Of a DNA stretch of 64,000 nt, positions 47,144 through 60,327 are shown in pieces. Source of the stretch: Mimachlamys varia (lineage: Eukaryota > Mollusca > Bivalvia > Pectinida > Pectinidae); contig OX392528.1 in assembly GCA_947623455.1 (NCBI GenBank), forward strand, positions 53,834,322 to 53,898,321, in the 5' to 3' direction. The first letter of the stretch is position 1, and every line of letters begins with the position of its first letter. The notes under the pieces are model-generated. The model saw only the letters and a list, made by a program, of their open reading frames with translations, did not search any database and was not told the DNA's origin. Position numbers and translations under genes: made by a program.

Positions 47144-47679
47144 TCATTCAAACGATTCCTTATGAACAACGAAAACTAAACGTTTTAATCCCATTTTCAG
47201 TAACAAGGAATCAGAGCTACAACCATAACATGTCAACAGAATGTTTTTAACGAATCCCAAAGATTTCCCCATTCGTTTTGAACAACCTCTTGTCGTAAAT
47301 ATTTGACTTTGCCTCACGAAAGAACGTTCTTTGTTCACTCATTGGGAAAGCCATATTTCCCAAGAGAGAGGATGAAACATAGATGATTTTGCTGAAAAAA
47401 AACGACAGAATCAAAGATGAAATGTACTGAAGTACATCCAAGGAGTATTATTGAGTTTCTCAGTTTCCGACTGTCGAAATCTCTGTTGAATTTGAAAGCA
47501 TCGAACGTGTTTTCCTTTATTCTGACTACTGTTTTGTCGTCTTCTTCTTTCATGTAAAGCAGTATTAATGAAAACTTATCAAGAAAGTGGACAAAATCCC
47601 CGAAATTCAGCTTGTGATAAACCAATGAGATGTTATCTCTAAACAGAACACTGGTCATATGAAGCCTTCCGAACTTCAA
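47144..47679 (-). pseudogene. Unrecognised broken coding-like stretch
   Basis: Three overlapping minus-strand open frames follow each other with shifts. 47335-47679 (115 codons) starts MKFGRLHMTSVLFRDNISLV and is rich in charged and aromatic residues as in real proteins; the next frame contains SEQRTFFREAKSNIYDKRLF. No domain recognised. It could be a decayed mobile-element gene. Confidence 0.2.
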
Positions 47680-47744
47680 ATATAAGACATTATAATCTCT
47701 TTTAAACTTGAGTCGCTTTCGCCGATTCTTGTAACAAAAGACAA

Positions 47745-48165
47745 ACGGGCATGACTTATAACTAAATTTTACGATAAGCAGGACGATTTTGATCTATCGA
47801 TCGTGACATTTCCCTTTATTGAAAATAGCAAAACACTGCTCCCCAACATATGGTGTTTACATATCACAGTTGATTCGGTACCATAGACCCCCCAAACAGG
47901 GGGTTTCACAGATGCAGATGAATGAAGACAAGCTGTCGCTTTACGATCTCATTGTGTGTTATTTCCTCTGTGTGACAATAGACGTCAATATGTTTGGTTA
48001 TATCGATAGCTGTGACTTGATTCCATTTTCACTTGTCCGGCTCTCGCTCTAAGGACATGACATCATCATGATTTAACCTGGATTTACGTTGCGATTAACG
48101 GCGCTTCAGCAGGTCGCTCTCTGATTTTACGTTGCCAAAGGTATCCATGTCAATATTTCTATGTT
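47745..48165 (+). pseudogene. Diverged family R copy leading into the 20-bp satellite
   Basis: RT remnant (KFYDKQDDFDLSIVTFPFIE, then YGVYISQLIRYH in another frame) followed by a worn 3' UTR: ATCCATGTCAATATTTCTA then TGTTCATAACTGCC. The last part is the seed motif of the satellite. Confidence 0.65.
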
Positions 48166-48418
48166 CATAACTGCCCTTCTTTGTTCACACATGTCCTACA
48201 TTTTTCACACTTGTCATACTTTTTCACACCCGTCTTACTTTGATTACACTTGGCCTACTTTGTTCACACCTTTCCTACTTTGTTCATATATGGCCTACTT
48301 TATTCACATCTGTCCTACTTTTTTCAAGCTTGTCCTACTCTGTTCAAGCCTATCCTATTTGTTCATACCTTACCTACTTTGTTCACATCTGTCCTACTTT
48401 GCTCACGCCTGTCCTTTT
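48166..48418 (+). repeat. 20-bp satellite, old diverged segment
   Basis: About 12 monomers of the TACTTTGTTCACACCTGTCC type, far more varied than the main block (TTTTTCAAGC, TGATTACACT, GCTCACGCCT). It connects the family R remnant to the inserted repeat. Confidence 0.85.
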
Positions 48419-49642
48419 AAGGTTACCTGAGACAAAGTATCAAGTGACCTATTCTAATCGTCTGGTGTCCGTCGTGGTGCGTCGTCCGTCAGTAAACAAT
48501 TTACATTTTCAACATTCAAAAAATAAACTACACCAATTTGAATCAAATTTGGCAGGAACCTTTCCTGGCCAAAGATGCACTAAAATTGTGAATTATATGG
48601 TCCTTAACCCCTAGGGGCCTGAGGGAGTGGCCAAAAGGGGTCAAATTAGTAAAAAATAAATCAAAAATCTTCTTCTGCAGACTCAGATATTCTGGAGTCA
48701 AATACTTTTCATAAAGGGAAAGGTCTTTAGGTGTTTTATATAAATTGTGAATTTCATGCACCTCTTACTTCGGAATTATAACCAGGTTACACGGTATTAC
48801 AGTTTTGGGCTGTGAGGAAGGGCTCAAAAGGGTCAAATTTGTTACAACAGTCTTCTTTTTAAGACCCGGGTATGCTGGAATCAAATACTCTTCGATCACA
48901 GATAGAAAGGTCTTTAGGTGCTTAATCGAATTTTGAATTCCGTGACTCCCTTTAAGGACTTCAAGTTTCCCCTTTTGGGAGAGAGTTGATGCTTGCTATA
49001 GTTGATATAAGGACCTAAATTTAGGGACCTTTATCAGAGCAACATGAAATGAGGTTCAGTTCAGTGAGGTCAGAAACCAAGGTCAAGGTCACTGTGTCAA
49101 AGTTCAAGGTCAAATATTATAGTTTTTTGCTGATAAACATTTTGTAATGACATTGTGAAGCAAAGTTGGTAAGAATCAAGCAAGGGGTCAACTAATTGGA
49201 CGTCAGGGTCGCTTGATAAAAGGTCAAGGTCAAATTTTATATAGTTTCACTTGTGAACATCTTGTTATGACATTATGAAGCAAAGTTGGCTGAGATTAAA
49301 CACGGAGTTAGCTGACCAAAACTCAAGACCACCGGGTCAAAGATCAAGGTCAAATTTTATATCTTTTCATCGATAGATATTTTGGTATAACATTGTGATG
49401 AAAGCTTATCAGAATTAAAAGAATGAGTCAACTGATTAAAAGCCAAGGTCACAGAGTTTGATCATTTGGTTCAAAGCTCAAGGATCAATTATTTTGGGAG
49501 ATATATAGACGTATAAGTGAGGCACTTTTTAACCTGTCAGTTTTCAAACTCAAAATTGGTTAAAGTTAACAATAATTTCGGTATAAAGACACAACAACAA
49601 AAGTTATTGGTACTAATACAACAAAATCCAAATGGCCACTTG
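48419..49642 (+). mobile_element. 1.2-kb dispersed repeat splitting the satellite
   Basis: Begins AAGGTTACCTGAGACAAAG and contains the common bivalve-type repeat words AATTTGGCAGGAACCTTTCC and GGGGCCTGAGGGAG. Its second half has about four degenerate units of 117-134 bp marked by TCAAGGTCAAATTTTATA (49107, 49223, 49344, 49478). No coding capacity and no clear inverted ends. Confidence 0.65.
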
Positions 49643-52600
49643 TTTGTTCATACCTGCCCCACTGTGTTCATACCTGCCCTACTTTGTATATACCTGCCCT
49701 ACTGTGTTCATGCTTGCCTTACTTTGTTCATACCTACCCTACTTTGTACATAACTGCCCTACTTTGTTCATACCTACCCTACTTTATTCATACCTGCCCT
49801 ACTTTGTTCATACCTGCCCTACTTTGTTTATACCTGTCCTACTTTGTTCATACCTGCCCTACTTTGTTTATACCTGCCCTACTTTGTTTATACCTGCCCT
49901 ACTTTGTTTATACCTGCCCTACTTTGTTTATACCTTCCCTACTTTGTATATACCTGCCCTACTTTATACATTCCGTCCCTACTTTGTTTATACCTGCCCT
50001 TCTTTGTACATACATGCCCTACTTTGTACATACCTGCCCTACAATGTTCATACCTGCCCTACTTTGTACATACCTACCCTACTTTGTACATACCTACCCT
50101 ACTTTGTTCATACTTGCCCTACTTTGTTCATACTAGCCCTACTTTGTACATACCTACCCTACTTTGTTCATACCTGCCCTACTTTGTTCATACTTGCCCT
50201 ACTTTGTTCATACTAGCCCTACTTTGTACATACCTGCCCTACTTTGTTCATATCTGCCCAACTGTGTTCATACCTGCCCTACTTTGTTCATACTTGCCCT
50301 ACTTTGTACATACCTGCCCTACTTTGTACATACCTGCCCTACTTTGTTCATATCTGCCCTACTGTGTACATACCTGCCCTACTTTGTACATACCTGCCCT
50401 ACTTTGTTCATATCTGCCCTACTTTGTTCATACCTACCCTACTTTGTACATACCTACCCTACTTTGAACATACCTGCCCTACTTTGTTTATACCTGCCCT
50501 ACTTTGTACATACCTGCCCTACTTTGTACATACCTACCCTTCTTTGTACATACCTGCCCTACTTTGTACATACCTACCCTACTTTGTACATACCTACCTT
50601 ACTTTGTACATACCTACCCCACTTTGTTCATACCTACCCTACTTTGTTCATACCTGCCCGACTTTGTACATACCTGCCCTACTTTGTTTATACCTGCCCT
50701 ACTTTGTACATACCTGCCCTACTTTGTACATACCTACCCTATTTTGTTCATACCTACCCTACTTTGTTTATACCTGCCCTACTTTGTTCATACCTGCCCT
50801 ACTTTATACATAGCTGCCCTACTTTGTACATACCTACCCTACTTTGTACATACCTGCCCTACTTTGTACATACCTGCCAAACTTTATACATACCTGCCCT
50901 ACTTTGTTCATACCTGCCCTACTTTGTTCATGCCTGCCCTATTTTGTTCATACCTCCCCTACTATGTTTATATCTGCCCTACTTTGTACATACCTGTCCT
51001 TCTTTGTACATACCTGCCCTATTTTGTTACATGCCTGTCCTAATTTGTACATACCTGCCCTACTTTGTTTATACCTGCCCTACTTTGTACATACCTGCCC
51101 TACTTTGTACATACCTACCCTACTTTGTACAAACCTGCCCTACTTTGTACATACCTACCCTACTTTTTTCATACCTGCCCTACTTTGTACATACCTACCC
51201 TACTTTGTTCATACCTGCCCTACTTTGTTTATACCTGCCCTACTTTGTTTATACCTGCCCTACTTTGTACATACCTACCCTACTTTGTTCATACCTGCCC
51301 TACTTTGTTTATACCTGCCCTACTTTGTTCATACTTGCCCTACTTTGTTCATACCTGTCCTACTTTGTTCATACCTACACTAATTTGTTCACACCTACCC
51401 TACTTTGTTTATACCTGCCCTACTTTGTACATACCTGCCAAACTTTATACATACCTGCCCTACTTTGTTCATACCTGCCCTACTTTGTTCATGCCTGCCC
51501 TATTTTGTACATACCTCCCCTACTATATTTATATCTGCCCTACTTTGTACATACCTGTCCTTCTTTGTACATACCTGCCCTATTTTGTTACATGCCTGCC
51601 CTAATTTGTACATACCTGCCCTACTTTGTTCAAACCTGCCCTACTTTGTTCATACCTACCCTACTTTGTTTATACCTGCCCTACTTTGTTTATACCTGCC
51701 CTTCTTTGTTCATACCTGCCCTACTTTGTACATACCTACCCTACTTTGTTCATACCTGCCCTACTTTGTACATACCTTCCCTACTTTGTACAAACCTGCC
51801 CTACTTTGTACATACCTACCCTACTTTTTTCATACCTGCCCTACTTTGTACATACCTACCCTACTTTGTTTATACCTGCCCTACTTAGTTTATACCTGCC
51901 CTACTTTGTTTATACCTGCCCTACATTGTACATACCTAACCTACTTTGTTCATACTTGCCCTACTTTGTTCATACCTGCCCTACTTTGTTCATACCTGCC
52001 CTACTTTGTTTATACTTGCCCTACTTTGTACATAACTGCCCTACTTTGTACATACCTGTCCTACTTTGTTCATACCAACCCTACTTTGTTTATACCTGCC
52101 CTACGTTGTACATACCTGCCCTACTTTGTTCATACTTGCCCTACTTTTTTATACCTGCCCTACTTTGTTCATACTTGCCCTACTTTGTTTATACCTACCC
52201 TACTTTGTTCATACTTGCCATACTTTTTACATACCTACCCTACTTTGTACATACCTGCCCTACTTTGTTTATACCTGCCCTACTTTGTTTATACCTGCCC
52301 TACTTTGTACATACTTGCCTTACTTTGTTTATACCTGCCCTACTTCGTTCATACTTGCCCTACTTTGTACATACCTGCCCTACTTTGTTTATACCTGCCC
52401 TACTTTGTTTATACCTGCCCTACTTTGTACATACTTGCCCTACTTTGTTTATACCTGCCCTACTTTGTACATACTTGCCCTACTTTGTACATACCTGCCC
52501 TACTTTGTACATACTTGCCCTACTTTGTACATACCTACCCTACTTTGTTCATACTTGCCCTACTTTGTACATAACTGCCCTACTTTGTTTATACCTGCCC

Positions 52601-55600
52601 TACTTTGTTTATACCTGCCCTACTTTGTACATACTTGCCCTACTTTGTTTATACCTGCCCTACTTTGTACATACCTGCCCTACTTTGTACATACTTGCCC
52701 TACTTTGTACATACCTACCCTACTTTTTTCATACCTGCCCTACTTTGTTTATACCTGCCCTACTTTGTACATACTTGCCCTACTTTGTTTATACCTGCCC
52801 TACTTTGTACATACCTGCCCTACTTTGTACATACTTGCCCTACTTTGTACATACCTACCCTACTTCGTTCATACTTGCCATACTTTGTTTATACCTGCCC
52901 TACTTTGTTTATACTTGCCCTACTTTGTTTATACCTGCCCTACTTTGTACATACTTGCCCTACTTTGTTTATACCTGCCCTACTTTGTACATACCTGCCC
53001 TACTTTGTACATACTTGCCCTACTTTGTACATACCTACCCTACTTTTTTCATACCTGCCCTACTTTGTTCATACTTGCCCTACTTTGTTTATACCTGCCC
53101 TGCTTTGTTTATACTTGCCCTACTTTGTTCATACTAGCCCTACTTTGTACATACCTGCCCTACTTTGTTCATACTAGCCCTACTGTGTTCATACCTGCCC
53201 TACTTTGTTCATACTTGCCCTACTTTGTACATACCTGCCCTACTTTGTACATACCTGCCCTACTTTGTTCATATCTGCCCTACTGTGTACATACCTGCCC
53301 TACTTTGTACATACCTGCCCTACTTTGTTTATACCTGCGCTACTTTGTACATACTTGCCCTACTTTGTACATACTTGCCCTACTTTGTACATACCTACCC
53401 TACTTTGTTCATACTTGCCCAACTTTGTTTGTACCTGCCTGTCTTTGTACATACCTACCCTACTTTGTTTATACTTGCCATACTTTGTTTATACCTGCCT
53501 TATTTTGTACATACCTACCCTACTTTGTTTATACTTGCCCTTCTTTGTTTATACCTGCCCTTCTTTGTTTATACCTGTCCTACTTTGTACATACCTACCC
53601 TACTTTGTTTATACCTGCCTTACTTTGTTTATACCTGTCCTACTTAGTTTATACCTGCCCTACTTTGTACATACCTACCCTACTTTGTACATACCTACCC
53701 TACTTTGTTTATACCTGCCTTACTTTGTTTATACCTGCCCTACTTTGTTCATACCTACCCTACTTTGTTCATACCAACCCTACTTTGTTTATACCTACCA
53801 TACTTTGTACATACCTACCCTACTTTGTACATACCTACCCTACTTTGTTCATACCTACCCTACTTTGTACATACCTACCCTACTTTGTTTATACCTCCCC
53901 TACTTTGTACATACCTACCCTGCTTTGTTCATACCTGCCCTACTTTGTACATACCTGCCCTACTTTGTACATACCTACCCTACTTTGTACATACCTACCC
54001 TTTTTTGTACATACCTATCCTACTTTGTTCATACCTGCCCTACTTTGTTCATACCTATCCTACTTTGTTCATACCTACCCTACTTTGAACTTACCTCCCC
54101 TATATTGTTCATACCTACCCTACGTTGTTCTTACCTGTCCTACCTTGTTTATACCTGCCCTACTTTGTTCATACCTGTCCTACTTTGTTTATACCTCCCC
54201 TACTTTGTTCATACCTTCCCTACTTTGTTCATACCTGTCCTACTTTGTTTATACCTCCCCTACTTTGTTTATACCTACCCTACTTTGTTCATACCTACCC
54301 TACTTTGTAAACACCTGCCCTACTTTGTTCATACCTGCCCTAATTTGTACATACCTGCCCTACTTTGTACATACCTACCCTACTTTGTTCATACCTGCCC
54401 TACTTTGTACATACCTGCCCTACTCTGTTTATACCTGCCCTACTTTGTGCATACCTACCCTACTTTGTACATACTTGCCCTACTTTGTACATACCTACCC
54501 TACTTTGTTCATACCTGCCCTACTTTGTACATACCTACCCTACTTTGTTCATACCTGCCCTACTTTGTTCATACCTGCCCTACTTTGTACATACCTACCC
54601 TACTTTGTTCATACTTGCCATACTTTGTTTATACCTGCCCTACTTTGTACATATTTGCCCTACTTTGTTTATACCTGCCTTACTTTGTTCATACCTGCCC
54701 TACTTTGAACAAACCTGCCCTACTTTGTTTATACCTGCCCTACTTTGTACATACCTACCCTACTTTGTACATACCTACCCTACTTTGTTCATACCTACCC
54801 TACTTTGTACATACCTGCCCTACTTTGTACATACTTGCCCTACTTTGTTCATACCTACCCTACTTTGTTTATACCTTCCCTACTTTGTTCATACCTGCCC
54901 TACTTTGTTTATACCTGCCCTACTTTGTACATACCTACCCTACTTTGTTTATACCTTCCCTACTTTGTTCATACCTGCCCTACTTTGTACATACCTGCCC
55001 TACTTTGTACATACCTACCCTACTTTGTTCATACCTACCCTACTTTGTACATACCTGCCCTACTTTGTACATACTTGCCCTACTTTGTACATACCTACCC
55101 TACTTTGTACATACCTAACCTACTTTGTTCATACCTATCCTACTTTGTTCATACCTACCCTACTTTGTTCATACCTGCCCTACTTTGTTCATACCTACCC
55201 TACTTTATACATACCTACCCCACTTTGTTCATGCCTGCCCTACTTTGTACATACCTACCCTACCCTGTACATACCTACCTTACTTTGTACATACCTACCC
55301 CACTTTGTTCATACCTAGCCTACTTTGTTCATACCTGCCCTACTTTGTATATACCTGTCCTACTTTGTTCATACCTGCCCTACTTTGTACATACCTACCC
55401 TACTTTGTTTATACCTGCCCTACTTTGTTCATACCTACCCTACTTTGTACATACCTGCCCTACTTTATTCATACCTACCCTACTTTGTACATACCTACCC
55501 TACTTTGTACATACCAACCCTATTTTGTTCACACCTACCCTACTTTGTACATATCTGCCCTACTTTATACATACTTGCCCTACTTTGTTCATACCTGCCC

Positions 55601-57640
55601 TACTTTGTACATACCTGCCCTACTTTGTTTATACCTGCCCTACTTTATTCATACCTACCCTACTTTGTACATACCTACCCTACTTTGTACATACCAACCC
55701 TATTTTGTACATACCTGCCCTACTTTGTACATACTTGCCCTACTTTGTTCATACCTACCCTACTTTGTTTATACCTTCCCTACTTTGTTCATACCTGCCC
55801 TACTTTGTTTATACCTGCCCTACTTTGTACATACCTACCCTACTTTGTTTATACCTTCCCTACTTTGTTCATACCTGCCCTACTTTGTACATACCTGCCC
55901 TACTTTGTACATACCTACCCTACTTTGTTCATACCTACCCTACTTTGTACATACCTGCCCTACTTTGTACATACTTGCCCTACTTTGTACATACCTACCC
56001 TACTTTGTACATACCTAACCTACTTTGTTCATACCTATCCTACTTTGTTCATACCTACCCTACTTTGTTCATACCTGCCCTACTTTGTTCATACCTACCC
56101 TACTTTATACATACCTACCCCACTTTGTTCATGCCTGCCCTACTTTGTACATACCTACCCTACCCTGTACATACCTACCTTACTTTGTACATACCTACCC
56201 CACTTTGTTCATACCTAGCCTACTTTGTTCATACCTGCCCTACTTTGTATATACCTGTCCTACTTTGTTCATACCTGCCCTACTTTGTACATACCTACCC
56301 TACTTTGTTTATACCTGCCCTACTTTGTTCATACCTACCCTACTTTGTACATACCTGCCCTACTTTATTCATACCTACCCTACTTTGTACATACCTACCC
56401 TACTTTGTACATACCAACCCTATTTTGTTCACACCTACCCTACTTTGTACATATCTGCCCTACTTTATACATACTTGCCCTACTTTGTTCATACCTGCCC
56501 TACTTTGTACATACCTGCCCTACTTTGTTTATACCTGCCCTACTTTATTCATACCTACCCTACTTTGTACATACCTACCCTACTTTGTACATACCAACCC
56601 TATTTTGTTCACACCTACCCTACTTTGTACATATCTGCCCTACTTTATACATACCTGCCCTACTTTGTACATACCTGCCCTACTTTGTACATACCTGCCC
56701 TACTTTGTCCATACCTGCCCTACTTTATACATACCTGCCCTACTTTGTTCATGCCTGCCCTATTTTGTTCATACCTCCCCTACTATGTTTATATCTGCCC
56801 TACTTTGTACATACCTGCCCTTCTTTGTACATACCTGCCCTATTTTGTTACATGCCTGCCCTAATTTGTACATACCTACCCTGCTTTGTACATACCTGCC
56901 CTACTTTATACATACCTGCCCTACTTTGTTCATGCCTGCCCTATTTTGTTCATACCTCCCCTACTATGTTTATATCTGCCCTACTTTGTCCATACCTGCC
57001 CTACTTTATACATACCTGCCCTACTTTGTACATACCTGCCCTACTTTGTACATACCTACCCTACTTTGTTCATACCTGCCCTACTTTGTTCATACCTGCC
57101 CTACTTTGTTCATACCTGCCCTACTTTGTACATACCTACCCTACTTTGTACATACCTACCCTACTTTGTTCATACCTGCCCTACTTTGTTCATACCTGTC
57201 CTACTTTGTTCGTACCTGCCCTACTTTGTTCATACCTGTCCTACTTTGTACATACCTGTCCTACTTTATTCATACCTGCCCTACTTTGTTTATACCTATC
57301 CTACTTTGTACATACCTGCCCTACTTTGTTCATACCTGCCCTACTTTGATCATACCTGTCCTACTTTGTTCATACCTGCCCTACTTTGTTTATACCTGCC
57401 CTACTTTGTACATACCTGCCCAACTTTGTTTATACCTGCCCTACTTTGTTCATACCTGCCCTACTTTCTTCATACCTGCCCCACTTTGTTCATACCTGCC
57501 CTACTTTGTACATACCTACCCTACTTTCTTCATACCTGCCCCACTTTGTTCATACCTGCCCTACTTTGTACATACCTGCCCTTCTTTGTTTATACCTACC
57601 CTACTTTGTTAATATTTGCCCTACTTTGTAAACACCTGCC
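49643..57640 (+). repeat. 20-bp satellite array, about 400 monomers
   Basis: Consensus TACTTTGTTCATACCTGCCC, almost without length change over 8 kb; rare 21-bp monomers (TTTTGTTACATGCCTG near 51025, 51586, 56847) shift the register. Variation sits at few sites: GTTC/GTAC/GTTT and CTGCC/CTACC/CTTGCC. No stop in any plus frame of the consensus, so long open frames arise, but they are by-products. Confidence 0.97.
54804..56603 (+). repeat. Two identical 900-bp blocks inside the satellite
   Basis: 54804-55703 and 55704-56603 agree line by line at an offset of exactly 900 bp (45 monomers), including rare variants such as ACCCTGTACATACC. A 180-bp sub-block (marked by TACTTTATTC) repeats near 55461, 55641, 56361 and 56541. 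Confidence 0.9.
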
Positions 57641-57680
57641 AATCTTTTATCTGTTTCGAGTTTGAATAATGATTTGGTTG
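57640..57680 (+). mobile_element. Family R 3' UTR resuming after the satellite
   Basis: CTTTTATCTGTTTCGAGTTTGAATAATGATTTGGTTGA aligns with the bases that follow the TTTGTTCATATTTTGCC motif in intact copies (TTTAATCGATTTTGAGTTTGGATTATGATTTTGTTAA), given here in outline. Confidence 0.65.
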
Positions 57681-57727
57681 AAATTCACAGAAAATAGCCT
57701 CATGGTTGAAAAAGATAAATCAATAAT

Positions 57728-57862
57728 CTTCGATACTCCAGGGGTTACGCTCATGTTTATTCTCTGCACCCATTTGATTATATCATAGCTCAGCTTGTGC
57801 CACCGCTTTCAATTGTGCTTTTGCATATTTCAGTGGTGCATAGAGCGAATGAATGCAATAAC
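57728..57862. mobile_element. Family F MITE remnant
   Basis: Left end AATCTTCGATACTCCAGGGG and inner right part GTGGTGCATAGAGCGAATG remain; centre and right terminus are lost. Confidence 0.5.
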
Positions 57863-59524
57863 AGTATATGAGCCCATTATCTTTGAAATTGTCAATTTGT
57901 GAACATATGGCTTGATATATCTTAGCAAAGCTTGGTCAAAATACGGTAAACAGCCTTCATTATTTGATAGATTACACCCAGAAAAGCATTTTGATGTTTC
58001 AATCATGTCGGGAAGTTTTCCGATTTTATGGAATATTTGCGTTTCTGGTCGACAATCTAATCTGTCTGATAACATATGCTAACGACCATGTGGACAACGA
58101 GGAAGAACTCTCTAGATCTACATCCGGTGCTAACAAGTCACGTGGCTACAGTAAGGCGCAATCGATAACAAACCCGATACGGTAGTGTCGATGGGTCATC
58201 CTGGAAAGTCAGACACTCTGTTTTGGCTGCTGTATAGTACATTAGATAACGTTTCATCCAATCCGATCCCATTTTTATATTATGGTTAACAAATGAATCT
58301 CAAAAGATTTATTTTAACTTTGAATTCAAATCATTAAGAAAGAACTTATAACAAAGATAACATACAAGCCATTGTAATCATTTAATCAATCTCTTGTAAG
58401 GAAGGTACCTGGTATCTCTGGCTTAATCTACCTTGCTGAGACGGCAATAATTCATCGTATCAATAAACATGCATTATGTGTGATTGAATGGCGCAGTGGA
58501 GAATGCACTCGTCTTCCACAAAGACGGCAGGGGTCTCATACCATGATTGTTTCTCCGGATACACCAATCTCATCCCACATTAAAAACCCCTTCCTTGGTA
58601 TTCGGGGCTAGCAACGGGATTACTTTAGAATAAAAAGTGATAGAATTGTTTTGCTGTTAACAAAATTTCAAAATTTATTTTTAACAACGCAGCTCAACTT
58701 AAAAGAACGAGGAAAAATTAATCACATTTAAAGAAAAAAAATAATACAGTACTCAAACTACTATTCGCCTACCTGTGATTCTGGTAAAGACTAAAGTCGG
58801 AAATCATGAAGGTATTGATCTTTTCCATAAAAGATATTTATCTTTCTCGTTGCATTCAACTACAAATGCATCTGATAGTTTGCAATAAACAGAGTATCGA
58901 TCGTTCAAAACTGTAATGAATAGACAATAATTAAGGCACATGGTATGACAAATGATGCTTAACACGACAAAAAATCAATCACACAAAAAAAAGTTTATTT
59001 TTTATCAAAAATCACATAAAAATGTATCGACGTTTTACAACATTGGTGAACCAATCAATACATAATTGCATCTCTTAAGTTCTCCTGACGCAGTGCCTTT
59101 ATTTGTATTTCTTCAGAAATAGGTTGAAATGTTAGAAGGGAATTCCCAGCTCTGTGTTTGACGTCATCGTTATTTGTCTTCATGATAAAGACACGCGTAT
59201 AGCAAACGTTTAGGGCATAAACCAGACATATACCTTATGGGATTTTCACCATTGCATTCATCTAAATACCATATTACTATTTTTATACTGATGTTTTGTT
59301 TTTACGACATAAGTTTTTTTCAACATAAAAAAACTCATGCCAAATTTCTTTTGGTATACTTATTTTCTGTATATTCGTTCGTGGAAAGCGTATAAATATG
59401 GCAATATGCACCATTATGGTTTTTTTCACCAAGAAAACTTTCACATTGTAGTACAATTACATTTGTTCCGATTCACATATATCCCCCTACATAATATCTT
59501 TTTTGTTTTCCCGCGGGTTATTCT
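57863..59524. other. Intergenic after the satellite
   Basis: Only the degenerate SINE is recognised; the rest is AT-rich. Confidence 0.4.
58483..58680 (+). mobile_element. Degenerate copy of the same tRNA SINE
   Basis: GGCGCAGTGGAGAATGCACT, GTTTCTCCGGATACACCAAT and CCCACATTAAAAACCCC follow the 45.8-kb copy in order; the B box is mutated. Confidence 0.65.
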
Positions 59525-59703
59525 ACTTCCGGTGTAAACATAATTCCTATTCTTTCTTCCGGTGTAAAAAATATTCTTACTTCCGGTGTAAAAATAATTC
59601 TTCACTTCCGGTGTAAACATAATTCTTCACTTCCGGTGTAAATATTATTCTGTCTGCAGGTGTCAACATGATTTAATTTTTCACTTCTAGTGTAAAGATA
59701 ATT
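59525..59703 (+). repeat. ACTTCCGGTGTAAA array, 7 units
   Basis: GGTGT (after ACTTCC) recurs at 59531, 59561, 59585, 59610, 59635, and with changes at 59659 and 59690; core unit 25 bp. Each good unit has the ETS-type word ACTTCCGG. Confidence 0.8.
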
Positions 59704-60327
59704 CAGACCAATTTTGCACTGTACGTACGTTTGTGATATCCTAGCATTTTCCATATAAGTGTATTAGTAATACCGTGAGCATCTATAGAGTAAATATGAA
59801 GTTATCACTCATTGTAACACCGACCTTTTGTCAGTCGTTGCTAATCTGTAACTAAACAAGGCAAAAAGTCCATTTCATCACAGTTTTTATTTTACTAGTC
59901 CTACTATTCAACACCTCCTGCTTGCAGTATTCATCTGTCTATGTGGTTTGCGGAGATCACGCCTCTTTTGGGCGATGTTGAAGTTAATGACAGTCAAAAG
60001 GTCGGACTTAAACCGTTACGCTTTTCAGTCATGTTATATCTCATCTGGTCCATGAAGCCATCTTATCTTCAAGTTTCGCAACTGTTTGTCGAAATAAGAG
60101 CGGATTTGGATCAATATTCAACCCATTTATTGATACATGTGAAGTATGCGTTGTGCTAAAGTCGATTCTTGTTGACAGCAACTCAAATCTCTTTGATACC
60201 GTTTGGTGTCGGAGAATATCACGTTTTCATAAAGTAGTGTGATCTGACTACATAATTATCTTCCTTATTATACAAAGTATGGTATTCCAATGAAAGGGAC
60301 ACAACTCTTACAATATAACCGTTTTAA

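Noticed and set aside
49632..57665. Very long plus-strand open frames (up to 955 codons) as membrane protein genes
   Set aside because: They arise because the 20-bp monomer lacks stops in all three plus frames; the same residues appear in each frame, starts are just repeat ATGs, and there are no splice or codon-use signs.
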